DNA of 33,331 nucleotides from a virus. Under the pieces are notes generated by a model. That model made no database searches and was not told the DNA's origin. It was given only the letters and a program-made list of their open reading frames with translations. Location of the stretch: IMG/VR virus record IMGVR_UViG_3300009305_000071, positions 1 to 33,331 of that record; one strand, written 5' to 3'. Position 1 is the first letter of the stretch, and the number at the start of each line of letters is the position of its first letter. Of this stretch, positions 15,989 to 24,818 are shown one piece after another. Position numbers and translations under genes: made by a program.

Positions 15989-16547
15989 TTGGTTCATCTG
16001 GTACAGCTGTAAACCATGAAGTAATAATTGTCTGATCAATATCAACCGCATCTTCATCTCCAATAAAACGATAATTACCATCAAAGTCCCTAGCAAAGAA
16101 AGTACCCTTTAGTTTTGCACTCTTTGGCTGTGGCTTTTCTCCTTCTGTATCGTATTCATCAGATGCTAGTTCAAATTTTCCTTTAAGTAACCACACATAT
16201 CGGTACTTCCCATTATTTTTCTTCGATTTGAACCCAAGAGCAATGGTAGGTGGCATATCATCTTTACTTTCAATCAGTACACCTTTCACAACCTTTGACC
16301 CCTGAAGCTTTGCTCTACTTTCTAAAGACAGTTGGTTGATTTCTATTTCAACATCTACTCCTTCAAAAGCTGTAATTACATCTTCCACCGTATCGTCAGA
16401 ATAAATATTTTCTGAATTTGACTTAGGTGTTAGCTTAGCACTAATTGCCCTTTCAAGCTTAGAGGGTACATCATAAGTTGTCCCTGTATTATCATCCTTT
16501 GTCAAAAGAGCAATATGAATATCTCTTAAACCTATTTGTCTTGCCAT
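15978..16547 (-). CDS. Major tail protein, phi13 family
   Basis: 189 residues; builds the tail tube. It has the family-typical start (MARQIGLRDIHIALLT), a DTVEDVITAFEGVDVEIEINQLS segment and the GTFFARDFDGNYRF end region. AAGGAGG precedes the ATG. It follows the tail terminator gene without a gap, and the promoter of the moron is embedded in its end. Confidence 0.92.
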   Translation of the reverse strand: MARQIGLRDIHIALLTKDDNTGTTYDVPSKLERAISAKLTPKSNSENIYSDDTVEDVITAFEGVDVEIEINQLSLESRAKLQGSKVVKGVLIESKDDMPPTIALGFKSKKNNGKYRYVWLLKGKFELASDEYDTEGEKPQPKSAKLKGTFFARDFDGNYRFIGDEDAVDIDQTIITSWFTAVPDEPIAT

Positions 16548-16883
16548 CTATTTGACCTCCTTCTCTTCTAAATAAAAAAACCTCATACCCTTATGGTAGA
16601 GATCCGTGTCTTTCTCATATAAATCTGCTTCATCAAGCCGTTTAAATCCTACAGTTTGAAGTAAGTCTTTAATCGACTTTACTAAAACCGTATAATCATC
16701 CTTTGACCATACATCCACTTGAATATAATGACCGGTGAATACTTCTTCATCCTCTTCAAAGGCTTCTCCACTTTCAATATACTCATGAAAAGTGATGTAT
16801 GTTTTAGCCTTACCAGTGTATTTTTGAAAACATACTGGAACTGATAGTGGTTTTAAAGTATTGATGAGCAATTTATTAATCAA
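16548..16883 (-). CDS. Tail terminator / tail completion protein
   Basis: 111 residues, TTG start at 16883 overlapping the gp10-like stop by 8 bases, with GAGG just before it. Small alpha/beta protein with YTGKAKTYITFHEYIE and GHYIQVDVWSKDDY segments as in Firmicute tail completion proteins that cap the tail tube at the head end. Family assigned by motif and position. Confidence 0.8.
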   Translation of the reverse strand: MINKLLINTLKPLSVPVCFQKYTGKAKTYITFHEYIESGEAFEEDEEVFTGHYIQVDVWSKDDYTVLVKSIKDLLQTVGFKRLDEADLYEKDTDLYHKGMRFFYLEEKEVK

Positions 16884-17274
16884 TTTCCTCTAGCCCCCTC
16901 TCAAGTTCCTCTTTGATTATTACATTAATTTCTCTTTTATTTTCTAACACAGATTTTTCTGCCCAGTGCTGTGCAGGGATTTTGGAAGTTCCCCATTCAG
17001 TAAATTTACTGTAGTAAAACTCAGAGTTATCTCCCTTATTGGGGCCTACCTTTATAAAATCAACCCCATCTTCCTTTTCAATATCTGATACCTTAATATG
17101 ATCAGCCATGTGTTTTTTTGCTAATTTTGATCTAGGTGCTTTTTTCTCCATCGAGGATTTAACTCGTTCCCCTGCTCTAGCAAGTGCATTCTTTTTAATA
17201 TCCTCACCCTTGTCACCTAGCTTATTTATCTTATCGATTAAGGCATCCATACCCTCAAGTTCAAGTTTAGCCAT
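16876..17274 (-). CDS. HK97 gp10-like head-tail protein
   Basis: 132 residues. The Lys/Glu-rich start (GMDALIDKINKLGDKGEDIKK), SSMEKKAPRS and FYSKFTEWGTSKIPAQHW segments are characteristic of the HK97-gp10 family that acts in neck assembly. GGAGGTGG precedes the ATG. It overlaps both neighbours by 8 bases, a coupled neck-gene string. Confidence 0.88.
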   Translation of the reverse strand: MAKLELEGMDALIDKINKLGDKGEDIKKNALARAGERVKSSMEKKAPRSKLAKKHMADHIKVSDIEKEDGVDFIKVGPNKGDNSEFYYSKFTEWGTSKIPAQHWAEKSVLENKREINVIIKEELERGLEEID

Positions 17275-17593
17275 CAGTATCCACCTCCAAAGCCTTTATC
17301 TCAATGTATCTATTTTCATACTTGATGTTGTCAATGAAGGTGATATTGTAAGTTTTTCCTTGAAATAATATCCTCATGGTTTCATCTAGTCCTTTGATTG
17401 CTCTAATAATGAACTTCACTGTTTTTTCTTTTTGAATAGCTGCTGCTTCAAAATACTCTTTACCATGAAGATTTGTAACCTTTGCCCAGACGGTTTTAAA
17501 ATCCTCATAATTCTCGCTCTCAAACCCATTGTCATTAACTAAACTTGATAAAACTTGAAGAGTTATTCTATGCTTAAATTCTCCAATCCCCAT
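17267..17593 (-). CDS. Head closure (head-tail adaptor) protein
   Basis: 108 residues, SPP1 gp16-type head-tail joining family. Typical features are the start GIGEFKHRITLQ, the WAKVTNLHGKEYFEAAAIQ segment and the final beta strands. It closes the connector and provides the surface for tail attachment. GGTGATG precedes the ATG. Confidence 0.88.
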   Translation of the reverse strand: MGIGEFKHRITLQVLSSLVNDNGFESENYEDFKTVWAKVTNLHGKEYFEAAAIQKEKTVKFIIRAIKGLDETMRILFQGKTYNITFIDNIKYENRYIEIKALEVDTDG

Positions 17594-17597
17594 TACA

Positions 17598-17873
17598 TCA
17601 CCAACTTTCCTTTCTATATGAGAACAGTAGTCTTTTCATTACATCATAGACTTCCTTTATATTTGTTTTCTCCCGTTCTTCATACATATTGGCTACTGCA
17701 TAATAAACTGCTTGTTTCACTGTCTCTGGCAGTTCTGTAAAGTCAGTTAATGGAGACCTTAGAATCCCTTCACACATTTCTTCTGCTGTAGTAATAAAAC
17801 TAGTGATGAGTGTATTTTCCTCATCACCATCTACTCTTAAATATAATTTTATTTCATCTAATGAAACAACCAT
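17598..17873 (-). CDS. Head-tail connector protein (HK97 gp6-like)
   Basis: 91 residues; start MVVSLDEIKLYLRVDGDEEN and AVANMYEERE are diagnostic of the gp6-like connector that forms a ring under the portal. GGGGGTGA precedes the ATG at 17873. Confidence 0.9.
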   Translation of the reverse strand: MVVSLDEIKLYLRVDGDEENTLITSFITTAEEMCEGILRSPLTDFTELPETVKQAVYYAVANMYEEREKTNIKEVYDVMKRLLFSYRKESW

Positions 17874-17899
17874 ACACTCACCCCCAAGTTCTTATTCAT

Positions 17900-18121
17900 T
17901 TAATCAACCACCATAAGTCCTGCATTTTTTAGTTTTGTAAGCAAGGCATTAAAATCTGCCTTTAGTTCATCTATGGTTGTAGCAGTACTATCTGCTTGAT
18001 TAGTAGCTCTTTCTAAATGGAATCCTGCAATTAGTATTTGACCTTCAGAAGTAACTTCTAAGGTTCCACTTACAACCCATTTATCTCCACCTTGCTCGGC
18101 ATAGTTTTTTACATTACTCAT
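17900..18121 (-). CDS. Head fibre-like small protein
   Basis: 73 residues following the capsid gene. The pattern MSNVKNYAEQGGDKWVV ... TLEV ... ADSTATTIDELKADFN matches small proteins annotated as head fibre in Firmicute siphophages; it would decorate the capsid. GGTGATG precedes the ATG. The family call is from memory of the pattern. Confidence 0.7.
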   Translation of the reverse strand: MSNVKNYAEQGGDKWVVSGTLEVTSEGQILIAGFHLERATNQADSTATTIDELKADFNALLTKLKNAGLMVVD

Positions 18122-18131
18122 ACTTCATCAC

Positions 18132-19325
18132 CTACGCTTTCTGCTGCAATACTTTAATAGCTTCAGGAAGTATTAATTTACCATCTACTCTTTGAGTAGC
18201 CATAAATCCAACTTGTCCTGTTGCTGCAAATAATTCATTTAATCTCTTGAATGATCTTCCTTGACGATCAGCCACCCAATAGTATCCAAAATCGCCAAAG
18301 GCAACAGTTTTAGCAGCCGCTCCTAATGTAGGTACATAGGCTGAAGTTTTAACTGGTCTATTTAAAATAGTATCAGGAGTTCCAGCTGTCATTGATGGTT
18401 GCCAAATATACTGACCATTTCCATCTTTCAACTTTCTAATTGCTTTTACTGTGGCATCATTCATTACAAAGACAGCATTTTTTCTGTATGGAGATTTTAA
18501 GCTGTAGAACAAGTCCATAATCTCATCTAATGTTATGGCTGATGCTCCTGCAGCTGTAACCCCAACTAGTGCTCCACCAGTAGCATTAAAAATACCAGTT
18601 GGTTTTCCAGTTCCATCACCAATAAAGAAAGCCTCTTCTTCCTTGGCTCCAATACGTCTTGCAAATTCCTTTGCAATGTAAGATTCAAGGTTAAAGATGC
18701 TATCGTTTAATAGTTCTTCACTGACTTTAATCATGGTAGCAAGTTTATATGCACCGATTGATACTTGACCAAAAGCATCATCACTTTCAGGAATTATTCC
18801 TTCTTCATCCACCCAAGATGCAGTGCCTTTCGTTGCTACTACTGGTATTTTCTTATCCCCACTAGATGTAGTTATAACCTTTGCTAGCTGTCTAAAGATA
18901 TTCTCTTCTTCAAGGGCCTGTATTAATGTTCTTTCAAATTCATCGGGTACTAAATACCCACCTTCAGAATCTGTTCCTATTTGTAGTGCATTTTGAATAT
19001 CATAGCTATTTTTATTACGCATTGCATTCCAAAAGGCTTGTTTATATTCATCAGTTGCCCTTCCAGTTTTAGTTTCCCCTGTGGCAGTTGGTTTTGTAGT
19101 AATTGGTGTGTTAATTGGTTTTGAAAGTTCAAGGTCTAATGCTTGCTGTCTTTCAAGGCGATCAATTTCTTTACCTAAGTTCACTACTTCTGTTTCCATC
19201 TTTTCATATGTGGCGGTGTCTTCTGCTGATATAAGTCCATCGTTACCACGTCTAGAGTCTAGAAATGCCTTAGCTGCTTCCCAAGCCTTTGCTCTTTTTT
19301 CTCTTAATTCTAAAATTTTATTCAT
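18132..19325 (-). CDS. Major capsid protein, HK97 fold
   Basis: 397 residues. The first ~95 residues are a charged coiled coil (delta/scaffold domain) that the ClpP-like protease upstream should remove; the mature domain starts near TDEYKQAFWNAMR. GGYLVPDEF, the E-loop with VDEEGIIPESDDAF and the GDGTGKPTGIF segment are typical. AGGAGGAG precedes the ATG. Whether subunits are cross-linked as in HK97 cannot be judged. Confidence 0.95.
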   Translation of the reverse strand: MNKILELREKRAKAWEAAKAFLDSRRGNDGLISAEDTATYEKMETEVVNLGKEIDRLERQQALDLELSKPINTPITTKPTATGETKTGRATDEYKQAFWNAMRNKNSYDIQNALQIGTDSEGGYLVPDEFERTLIQALEEENIFRQLAKVITTSSGDKKIPVVATKGTASWVDEEGIIPESDDAFGQVSIGAYKLATMIKVSEELLNDSIFNLESYIAKEFARRIGAKEEEAFFIGDGTGKPTGIFNATGGALVGVTAAGASAITLDEIMDLFYSLKSPYRKNAVFVMNDATVKAIRKLKDGNGQYIWQPSMTAGTPDTILNRPVKTSAYVPTLGAAAKTVAFGDFGYYWVADRQGRSFKRLNELFAATGQVGFMATQRVDGKLILPEAIKVLQQKA

Positions 19326-19337
19326 GTTGTACTCCTC

Positions 19338-20033
19338 CTATATTTTTAGTAGATTTAATCTCTTCTCGAGATTTTCAATTGGTGTTCCAGTTGGTTCGTT
19401 ATCCTTTTTATGTGGCAGCTTACTTAAGATTGAATTTGTAACTGCCATCCTACTAAAAATGACACCCTCATTTGTAGGTGTCATCTCCTCTTTACTTTCA
19501 AACATAATGGCATCTGCAAAGCCAAGTTCAACAGCTTTTTTAGCGTTAAACCAACTTTCAGCATCCATTAGATGAGATAGTTTTGTCCTTGAAAGACCAG
19601 TTTTTAATTCATAAGCGTTAATAATTGCCTCTTTTACTTCACTAAGCATAGAGATTGCTTTTTCCATCTCTACAGTATCTCCAATGGCTACTGTCATAGG
19701 ATTGTGAATCATAAAAAGTCCTGTAGGAGATATCAAAACCTCTCCCCCTGCCATTGCAATTACAGATGCTGCACTTGCTGCAATGCCATCAATTTTCACT
19801 GTTACTTTGCCTTTGTAGTCCATGAGCATATTGTAGATTTGACTTGCTGCGAATACGTCACCACCTGGTGAATTAATCCAAATTGTAATATCACCATCTC
19901 CATTAAACAGTTCTGATTTAAACTGCTTAGGTGTTACTTCATCACCAAGCCAAGTTTCTTCTGCAATTGCTCCGTCAAGATAAAGAGTTCTTCCATCTTC
20001 GTTCTTGACCCAATTCCAAAACTTTTTATTCAT
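19338..20033 (-). CDS. ClpP-like head maturation protease
   Basis: 231 residues. Serine-protease fold of the ClpP family with the oxyanion segment INSPGGDVFAA, nucleophile Ser in GIAASAASVIAM and catalytic His in MIHNPM. It trims the capsid delta domain and processes itself. The ATG at 20033 overlaps the portal stop by 8 bases; AAGGAG lies 12 bases upstream, and an alternative TTG at 20045 is too close to it. Confidence 0.93.
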   Translation of the reverse strand: MNKKFWNWVKNEDGRTLYLDGAIAEETWLGDEVTPKQFKSELFNGDGDITIWINSPGGDVFAASQIYNMLMDYKGKVTVKIDGIAASAASVIAMAGGEVLISPTGLFMIHNPMTVAIGDTVEMEKAISMLSEVKEAIINAYELKTGLSRTKLSHLMDAESWFNAKKAVELGFADAIMFESKEEMTPTNEGVIFSRMAVTNSILSKLPHKKDNEPTGTPIENLEKRLNLLKI

Positions 20034-21297
20034 TATTTTTATCAACTCCTTCTATATTGGTTTTACCAGCAAATGCTCCTGCATTTTCTAACTTAGTCAT
20101 ATTGCCATTAATAAGGTATAGGTCTCCACCAAGTTCTGCTGGGATTCGATTTAGGTTTTCAAGTTCTCTCACATCATTTGCTGATAGCCAACCATTTTGT
20201 CTGCCAACAGCATACCCATTCATTCTTGATGCATAGTCACCTCTGAGTAGTCCATCCACATTAAATTTGATAAAATACTCTTTCTTTTCAGTTGGTGAGA
20301 GAAGCGCTTTTTGTATTGCCTGTTCCCACCTAATTACCCAAGGATCAAGTGTGTATTTCACAAACTCCAATGACTGCTGCTCAATATTTGAAAAGCTTGA
20401 CTTCTCTAAATCACCAATCATATGAGGTGGGATTCGAAAGATACGAGCAATTTCATTGATTTGGAACTTCCTAGTTTCTAAAAACTGTGCCTGTTCTGGG
20501 GGAATACCTATACTATTAAATTTCATACCTTCTTCTAAAACAGCAATTCGATGAGCATTACCACTTCCTTGATACACTGCATTCCAACTATCCCTTACTC
20601 TCTTTGGGTCTTTAACTATTCCAGGGTGTTCTAACACTCCTCCTGGATTTGCTCCATTGGAGAAAAAAGTTGCTCCATATTCTTCTGTTGCTATTGCCAT
20701 GCCGATTGCATTCTTGGCCATAGCAATTGGAGAATAACCGATACGTCCATCAAAACCTAAACCTGGAATGTGGAGTACTTCCTCTTTTCTTAAGTACACT
20801 TGACCATAACCTTGCATATTGGGATTTTCTCCTGCATCTTTAGTGTAGATATAATAGATTTCACCACTCGATGTTCTATCTACACTCATCTTGTTTGGTA
20901 GTAAAGGGTATAACCCTATAACCTGTCCCCTACCATCACGAATAATCTGTGCATATGCATTTCCCCATAATAAAAGATGACTCATCAGTGTTTCTCTGAA
21001 CACAAATGAAGTCATCTCAGGGTTTGGCTCATCATGGAGCAGATAATATAAAGAATGATTGATTACTTTTTCTTTTCCATCTTTTGTGTATCTATAGGTA
21101 TGGAGTGGCAAACTTGCTACTGCTTCAGCTAAAATTCTCACACAAGCATATACTGCTGTTGTTTGCATAGCGGTTCTTTCATTGACTGTTTTGCCACTGG
21201 TAGTTCCACCAAAGAAAAAACTATATGAATTACCATATAAACTATTTTTAGGGCCATCTCTTGATTGAAAGAGTTTTGATATTATTGGTATTTTCAC
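20026..21297 (-). CDS. Portal protein, HK97 family
   Basis: 423 residues. It forms the dodecameric gate through which DNA is packed. Typical segments are AVYACVRILAEAVASLPLH, LLWGNAYAQIIRDGRG and RIFRIPPHMIGDLEKSSFSNIEQQ. The start is GTG 21297 after AGGAGG (21304-21309); the longer frame up to 21333 would run through a terminator hairpin and lacks a site. Confidence 0.93.
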   Translation of the reverse strand: MKIPIISKLFQSRDGPKNSLYGNSYSFFFGGTTSGKTVNERTAMQTTAVYACVRILAEAVASLPLHTYRYTKDGKEKVINHSLYYLLHDEPNPEMTSFVFRETLMSHLLLWGNAYAQIIRDGRGQVIGLYPLLPNKMSVDRTSSGEIYYIYTKDAGENPNMQGYGQVYLRKEEVLHIPGLGFDGRIGYSPIAMAKNAIGMAIATEEYGATFFSNGANPGGVLEHPGIVKDPKRVRDSWNAVYQGSGNAHRIAVLEEGMKFNSIGIPPEQAQFLETRKFQINEIARIFRIPPHMIGDLEKSSFSNIEQQSLEFVKYTLDPWVIRWEQAIQKALLSPTEKKEYFIKFNVDGLLRGDYASRMNGYAVGRQNGWLSANDVRELENLNRIPAELGGDLYLINGNMTKLENAGAFAGKTNIEGVDKNNE

Positions 21298-21320
21298 TGT
21301 TTCACCTCCTAAAAATGGGC

Positions 21321-21349
21321 ATAAGAAAAGCACTTCTACCTAGAAGTGC
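21321..21349 (-). terminator. Terminator between Phd-like moron and portal
   Basis: GCACTTCTA (21330-21338) and TAGAAGTGC (21341-21349) form a perfect 9-base inverted repeat, followed on the minus strand by TTTTCTTATG. It ends the moron transcript 36 bases after its stop. Confidence 0.75.
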
Positions 21350-21384
21350 CTATTATCACATTATATTGTTGGGTACTAACATCA

Positions 21385-22416
21385 CTAGTTTTTTCTATAA
21401 ACTTGACAATTCTTTATTTTCTTGTCAAGTTCAATTACATTGCTTATTACATTATCTCTAACTTTTCCTACAAATCTTTTTCCCAATAATTTTCTTACCG
21501 TAAAAGGAACATATGACCAATATTCACTCAATACTCCGTTAACGGTAAACTCAGTTCCACTTGATAAATTTTCTATCTTTTCTAGAAGTATTATCATTAA
21601 CTTAGGCTCTAGCCATTTCTCAAAAGCGTCTTTATGGAGATTTTCTACCCATTGGGAGCATAAAATATAATCTTTTCCTCTTACTGATATTACTGTATCA
21701 TAATATCGGTTATAACCCTTTTGGTCTCTTTTTTGTTGGTCGAATTCAATATTTTTAACTACTTCTTTTATAACTGGAAAGTTTAAGTTAAAAACTTCTT
21801 TAGAGTAGTTCTCATCTTTCATTAGATTTAATTCTTCATCAGTAATTACTAGTTCTTGAAGGAACCTTGAAATTAAAGTTCTTGCCATTTTACCAATTTT
21901 CACTTCATTTTCATCTTCAATTTCATAATTATCATCAACTATTACTTGAGAGCTATTTTGAACTTCGTTCTCAATAATATTTTTTGCTGTTTCCAAAGTA
22001 TCTTCATCTAATCTAGAAGATTGAAGAATATTTTTTAAAGCTTCAATTTCTAAGTTGTTTTTAAATATTTTTCTAGCACTTGAACATCTACTTCTTCTAG
22101 AATTAAGGGTAAAACTATCTGGTAACTTTTCTTCTGGGTTTATATCTTCCTTAAAAATGTAGAAGTAATCTACGAAGATTTTCTTGCCAATTTTATTAAG
22201 CAGATTTTCTAACCCTTCGTCATTTAAATCTTCTAATTCATTAACATCTTCATCATTTCCGAGTAATTCTTCATAACGTTTAATTGTCATTAGTACATAT
22301 GCAGGCTTGTTGTTGTGAAATACAAATAGTTCCTTCTCTGTATCTATTCTTTCAGATACATTTTCAAAATCATTTAACTCTGACTGACCTATAATCTTCC
22401 CAATATCAACCTTCAT
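21385..22416 (-). CDS. Phd-like N-terminus plus DUF1413-like C-terminus, moron
   Basis: 343 residues between terminase and portal, where no gene is normally found. Residues ~1-55 resemble the Phd/YefM antitoxin fold (LFVFHNNKPAYVLMTIKRYEELL), a DNA-binding dimer. A middle part has RRSRCSSARKIF. The last ~70 residues (GTEFTVNGVLSEYW, LGKRF) recall DUF1413, a small domain of unknown function. A preceding segment, SVRGKDYILCSQWVE, is conserved-looking but unnamed. AGGAGG precedes the ATG at 22416, and promoter, inverted repeat and terminator are its own. No partner toxin gene is adjacent, so a toxin-antitoxin role is not supported; it may be a self-regulating lysogen-expressed effector. Confidence 0.65.
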   Translation of the reverse strand: MKVDIGKIIGQSELNDFENVSERIDTEKELFVFHNNKPAYVLMTIKRYEELLGNDEDVNELEDLNDEGLENLLNKIGKKIFVDYFYIFKEDINPEEKLPDSFTLNSRRSRCSSARKIFKNNLEIEALKNILQSSRLDEDTLETAKNIIENEVQNSSQVIVDDNYEIEDENEVKIGKMARTLISRFLQELVITDEELNLMKDENYSKEVFNLNFPVIKEVVKNIEFDQQKRDQKGYNRYYDTVISVRGKDYILCSQWVENLHKDAFEKWLEPKLMIILLEKIENLSSGTEFTVNGVLSEYWSYVPFTVRKLLGKRFVGKVRDNVISNVIELDKKIKNCQVYRKN

Positions 22417-22429
22417 TTAACACGACCTC

Positions 22430-22454
22430 CTGTATCTTTTTTATTTTGATACAG
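22430..22454 (-). promoter_or_regulatory. Leader hairpin touching the moron ribosome site
   Basis: CTGTATC (22430-22436) and GATACAG (22448-22454) form a perfect 7-base stem with 11-base AT loop. Its lower edge takes in the first bases of AGGAGG (22426-22431), so folding could reduce initiation on the Phd-like gene. It sits close to the likely transcription start, so it may instead be an operator. Confidence 0.4.
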
Positions 22455-22456
22455 TT

Positions 22457-22500
22457 AGTATATCACCTTTTGTTTTGTTTGTATACCCCTAAACAAAACA
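22457..22500 (-). promoter_or_regulatory. Moron promoter framed by a 10-bp inverted repeat
   Basis: On the minus strand TATACA (22480-22485), 17 bases, TATACT (22457-22462) is a plausible promoter. Perfect 10-base arms TGTTTTGTTT (22471-22480) and AAACAAAACA (22491-22500) enclose the -35 box, as an operator would. Read on the plus strand the repeat is followed by T6 and could terminate transcription, but no plus-strand gene is there. Confidence 0.5.
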
Positions 22501-22533
22501 TTTTTTATCCTTTAACAAACTTTTTTTACAATA

Positions 22534-24045
22534 CTAATATTCCTCTCTCATCATACACACTTCCACCACTGCCATTATTAAAGCAACTGCACCGTCAATA
22601 CGTTCAGTGCTTTTCTCTTTGTCTGGCTTTATGTTTCCTGCAGGATCAGTTTTGACATAGATGTTATCCATCATCCAACGAAGTACTGGGTTTCCTCCAT
22701 GGGCAATTTTCTTTTCTAGTGTCAGTTTCATAAGTTCTTTAGAAGAAGGTGACATATCCTTATACCCTTGTCCAAAAGGAACTACTACAAATCCCATTCC
22801 ATCAAGGTTTTGAACCATCTGCACAGCACCCCAACGGTCAAATGCAATTTCTTTTATGTTGTATATCTTACCTAGTTCTTCAATGAAACTCTCTATAAAG
22901 CCATAGTGGACCACGTTGCCTTCAGTAGTTTTTATAAAACCTTGTTGTTCCCATACATCATAAGGAACATGATCCCTTCTTACTCTGAGTTTAAGATTAT
23001 CATCTGGAATCCAAAAGTAAGGTAATACTATATACTTTTCTTCCGATGTTCTTGGTGGAAAAACTAATACAAAAGCAGTAATATCCGTTGTGCTAGAAAG
23101 GTCAAGCCCTCCATAACACTCTCTGCCTTTTAATGAATCTAAATCTATATTAAAATCACACTCATCCCATCTATCCATCTGCATCCAACGAGTGGACTGT
23201 TTTACCCATTGATTTAATCTTAGCTGACGAAATATATTTTCTTCAGCAGGATTTTCCTTTGCACTGTTATAAGCATTTCTAACTTTTTCTATGTCAATGG
23301 TATGTCCTAGAGATGGGTTTGCCTTATACCAGTTCTTCTCTAGACCCCAATCATCATTATCATCAATCCCATAAATAACTGGATAAAAAGTTGGATCTAT
23401 TTTTCTACCCTCAATAATATCCAGCGCCTTTTGGTGTTGTTCAAAGCATATAGAATTTCTATCTGTACCAGCTGTAGTTATAAGAAAAAATAGCGGTTGC
23501 AGTCTTGCATCACCACTACCTTTGGTCATTACGTCAAATAAATCTCTATTAGGTTGAGCATGAAGTTCATCAAATACAACTGCATGAACATTAAGACCAT
23601 GCTTTGTATAGGCTTCAGCTGAAAGCACCTGGTAAAAACTATTTGTTGGCTTATATACTAACCTTTTCATTGACATTACTGGCTTAATTCTTTTCTTTAA
23701 TGCTGGACATTGCTCCACCATCTCAACTGCTACATCAAAAACAATAGAGGCCTGCTGCCTATCAGATGCACATCCATAAACCTCTGCTCCCCATTCATTA
23801 TCACCACAAGTCATCAAAAGTGCTACCGCTGCTGCAAGTTCTGATTTACCATTCTTTTTGGGAATTTCTATATAAGCAGTATTATACTGACGGTATCCAT
23901 TTTCTTTTACTGTTCCATATATATCTCGAATGATTTTATTTTGCCATGGAAGTAAATCAAAAGGAACTCCTCTCCATTGACCTTTTGTGTGCTTTAGGCA
24001 GTTGATAAAATTAACAGCTCTCTGTGCTTTCTTTTCATCATACAT
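22534..24045 (-). CDS. Terminase large subunit
   Basis: 503 residues; ATPase and nuclease that drives DNA into the head. Seen motifs are Walker A-like IPKKNGKSE (61-69), Walker B VVFDE with D159/E160, and nuclease aspartates D315 (GGLDLSS), D403 (AFDRWG) and D484 (ERIDGA). Full length, HK97-type. Its ATG shares a base with the small subunit stop (TAATG). Confidence 0.95.
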   Translation of the reverse strand: MYDEKKAQRAVNFINCLKHTKGQWRGVPFDLLPWQNKIIRDIYGTVKENGYRQYNTAYIEIPKKNGKSELAAAVALLMTCGDNEWGAEVYGCASDRQQASIVFDVAVEMVEQCPALKKRIKPVMSMKRLVYKPTNSFYQVLSAEAYTKHGLNVHAVVFDELHAQPNRDLFDVMTKGSGDARLQPLFFLITTAGTDRNSICFEQHQKALDIIEGRKIDPTFYPVIYGIDDNDDWGLEKNWYKANPSLGHTIDIEKVRNAYNSAKENPAEENIFRQLRLNQWVKQSTRWMQMDRWDECDFNIDLDSLKGRECYGGLDLSSTTDITAFVLVFPPRTSEEKYIVLPYFWIPDDNLKLRVRRDHVPYDVWEQQGFIKTTEGNVVHYGFIESFIEELGKIYNIKEIAFDRWGAVQMVQNLDGMGFVVVPFGQGYKDMSPSSKELMKLTLEKKIAHGGNPVLRWMMDNIYVKTDPAGNIKPDKEKSTERIDGAVALIMAVVEVCMMREEY

Positions 24046-24521
24046 TATTTCACCTCGCCTCTTAGCATCATCTCCATAGGATCATAAGTTTCATTAGTTC
24101 CTTTGTCTGCAACGATTCTGCTTCTTGAGGATGGTGTCAAACCAAACTGCTCACAAAACTTAATCATAATCTTAAGATAAGTTTGGGCAATAGACACCTG
24201 TGGCACCTGCTGCCAATAACCACTTGGAGTTTTTACAATTGTTCCATGTTTTGATATAAATTCTTCTGCTTCCTTCCAACGGGCATACGCTTCACAATAT
24301 CCTGCAAAGGCTGCCATATCAACTTCAGTTAGTATACCAAGTTCTTCTAGTTGCTTTGCTACCCTTCGCCATTCCTTTTTAGCTTCAGTATCAAGCCAGC
24401 TAGGACACTTAGGTGATTTCTTTTTGGGTTTTGGTTCAAATTCATTAAGTGGTCTTTTTCCAGGATTACCCTCAAGTTCTTTTATTGCTGTTGGTTTTGG
24501 TTTCCTTCCTCTCTGTGCCAT
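24045..24521 (-). CDS. Terminase small subunit, P27 family
   Basis: 158 residues. The start MAQRGRKPKPTAIKELEGNPGKRPLN is diagnostic of the P27 family that recognises the packaging site. GGGGGTG seven bases before ATG 24521 sets the start. A terminator-like hairpin lies upstream. The candidate cos site is about 5 kb away, beyond six genes, instead of next door. Confidence 0.92.
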   Translation of the reverse strand: MAQRGRKPKPTAIKELEGNPGKRPLNEFEPKPKKKSPKCPSWLDTEAKKEWRRVAKQLEELGILTEVDMAAFAGYCEAYARWKEAEEFISKHGTIVKTPSGYWQQVPQVSIAQTYLKIMIKFCEQFGLTPSSRSRIVADKGTNETYDPMEMMLRGEVK

Positions 24522-24550
24522 AGGTTTCACCCCCAATCTTTAAAATTTTC

Positions 24551-24581
24551 ATAAGAAAAGAGCCTACTATTTTGTAGACCC
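24551..24581 (-). terminator. Terminator before the small terminase
   Basis: GAGCCTAC (24560-24567) pairs with GTAGACCC (24574-24581), eight pairs including two G-T, with TTTTCTTATG after it on the minus strand. It lies between the zinc-ribbon gene and the terminase genes. Confidence 0.65.
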
Positions 24582-24606
24582 TTACCCTACTGTCCTTTAA
24601 TTTTTT

Positions 24607-24816
24607 CTATTTGCCTCTTATCCCTTTGTAGTTATAATTACCTTTTCTAATTTCCTCATGGTCAGCTTTGACTGCTCTATCATAGTCCTTATCTTTCTTT
24701 TCTTTTTCGCAGCAGACCATACAGATGCACTCCGTATTAAACATGGACATGATCCTTCCCTTATCTAATGAACTACCGCATCTATCACAAAACTTTTGTG
24801 TAAAGAATTTATCCAT
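24607..24816 (-). CDS. Small zinc-ribbon protein
   Basis: 69 residues. Two cysteine pairs (C10-x2-C13 and a second CxC...CC cluster at 30-36) suggest one bound zinc; the tail is strongly charged. AAGGAGGAG precedes the ATG. It begins two bases after the cyclotransferase-like gene stop, so it is co-translated with it. Its role in the cassette is unknown; it could bind nucleic acid or present a substrate. Confidence 0.7.
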   Translation of the reverse strand: MDKFFTQKFCDRCGSSLDKGRIMSMFNTECICMVCCEKEKKDKDYDRAVKADHEEIRKGNYNYKGIRGK

Positions 24817-24818
24817 TT

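Noticed and set aside
19081-19575. Plus-strand 164-residue open frame
   Set aside because: It is antisense to capsid and protease genes, both strongly supported, and has no ribosome site or family resemblance.
21385-22416. Two-gene toxin-antitoxin locus
   Set aside because: The N-terminus looks like a Phd antitoxin, but it is fused to a long chain and no second gene is present in the unit.
22471-22506. Plus-strand intrinsic terminator
   Set aside because: The hairpin and T6 fit, but no plus-strand gene ends here; the arms frame a minus-strand promoter, so an operator is preferred.
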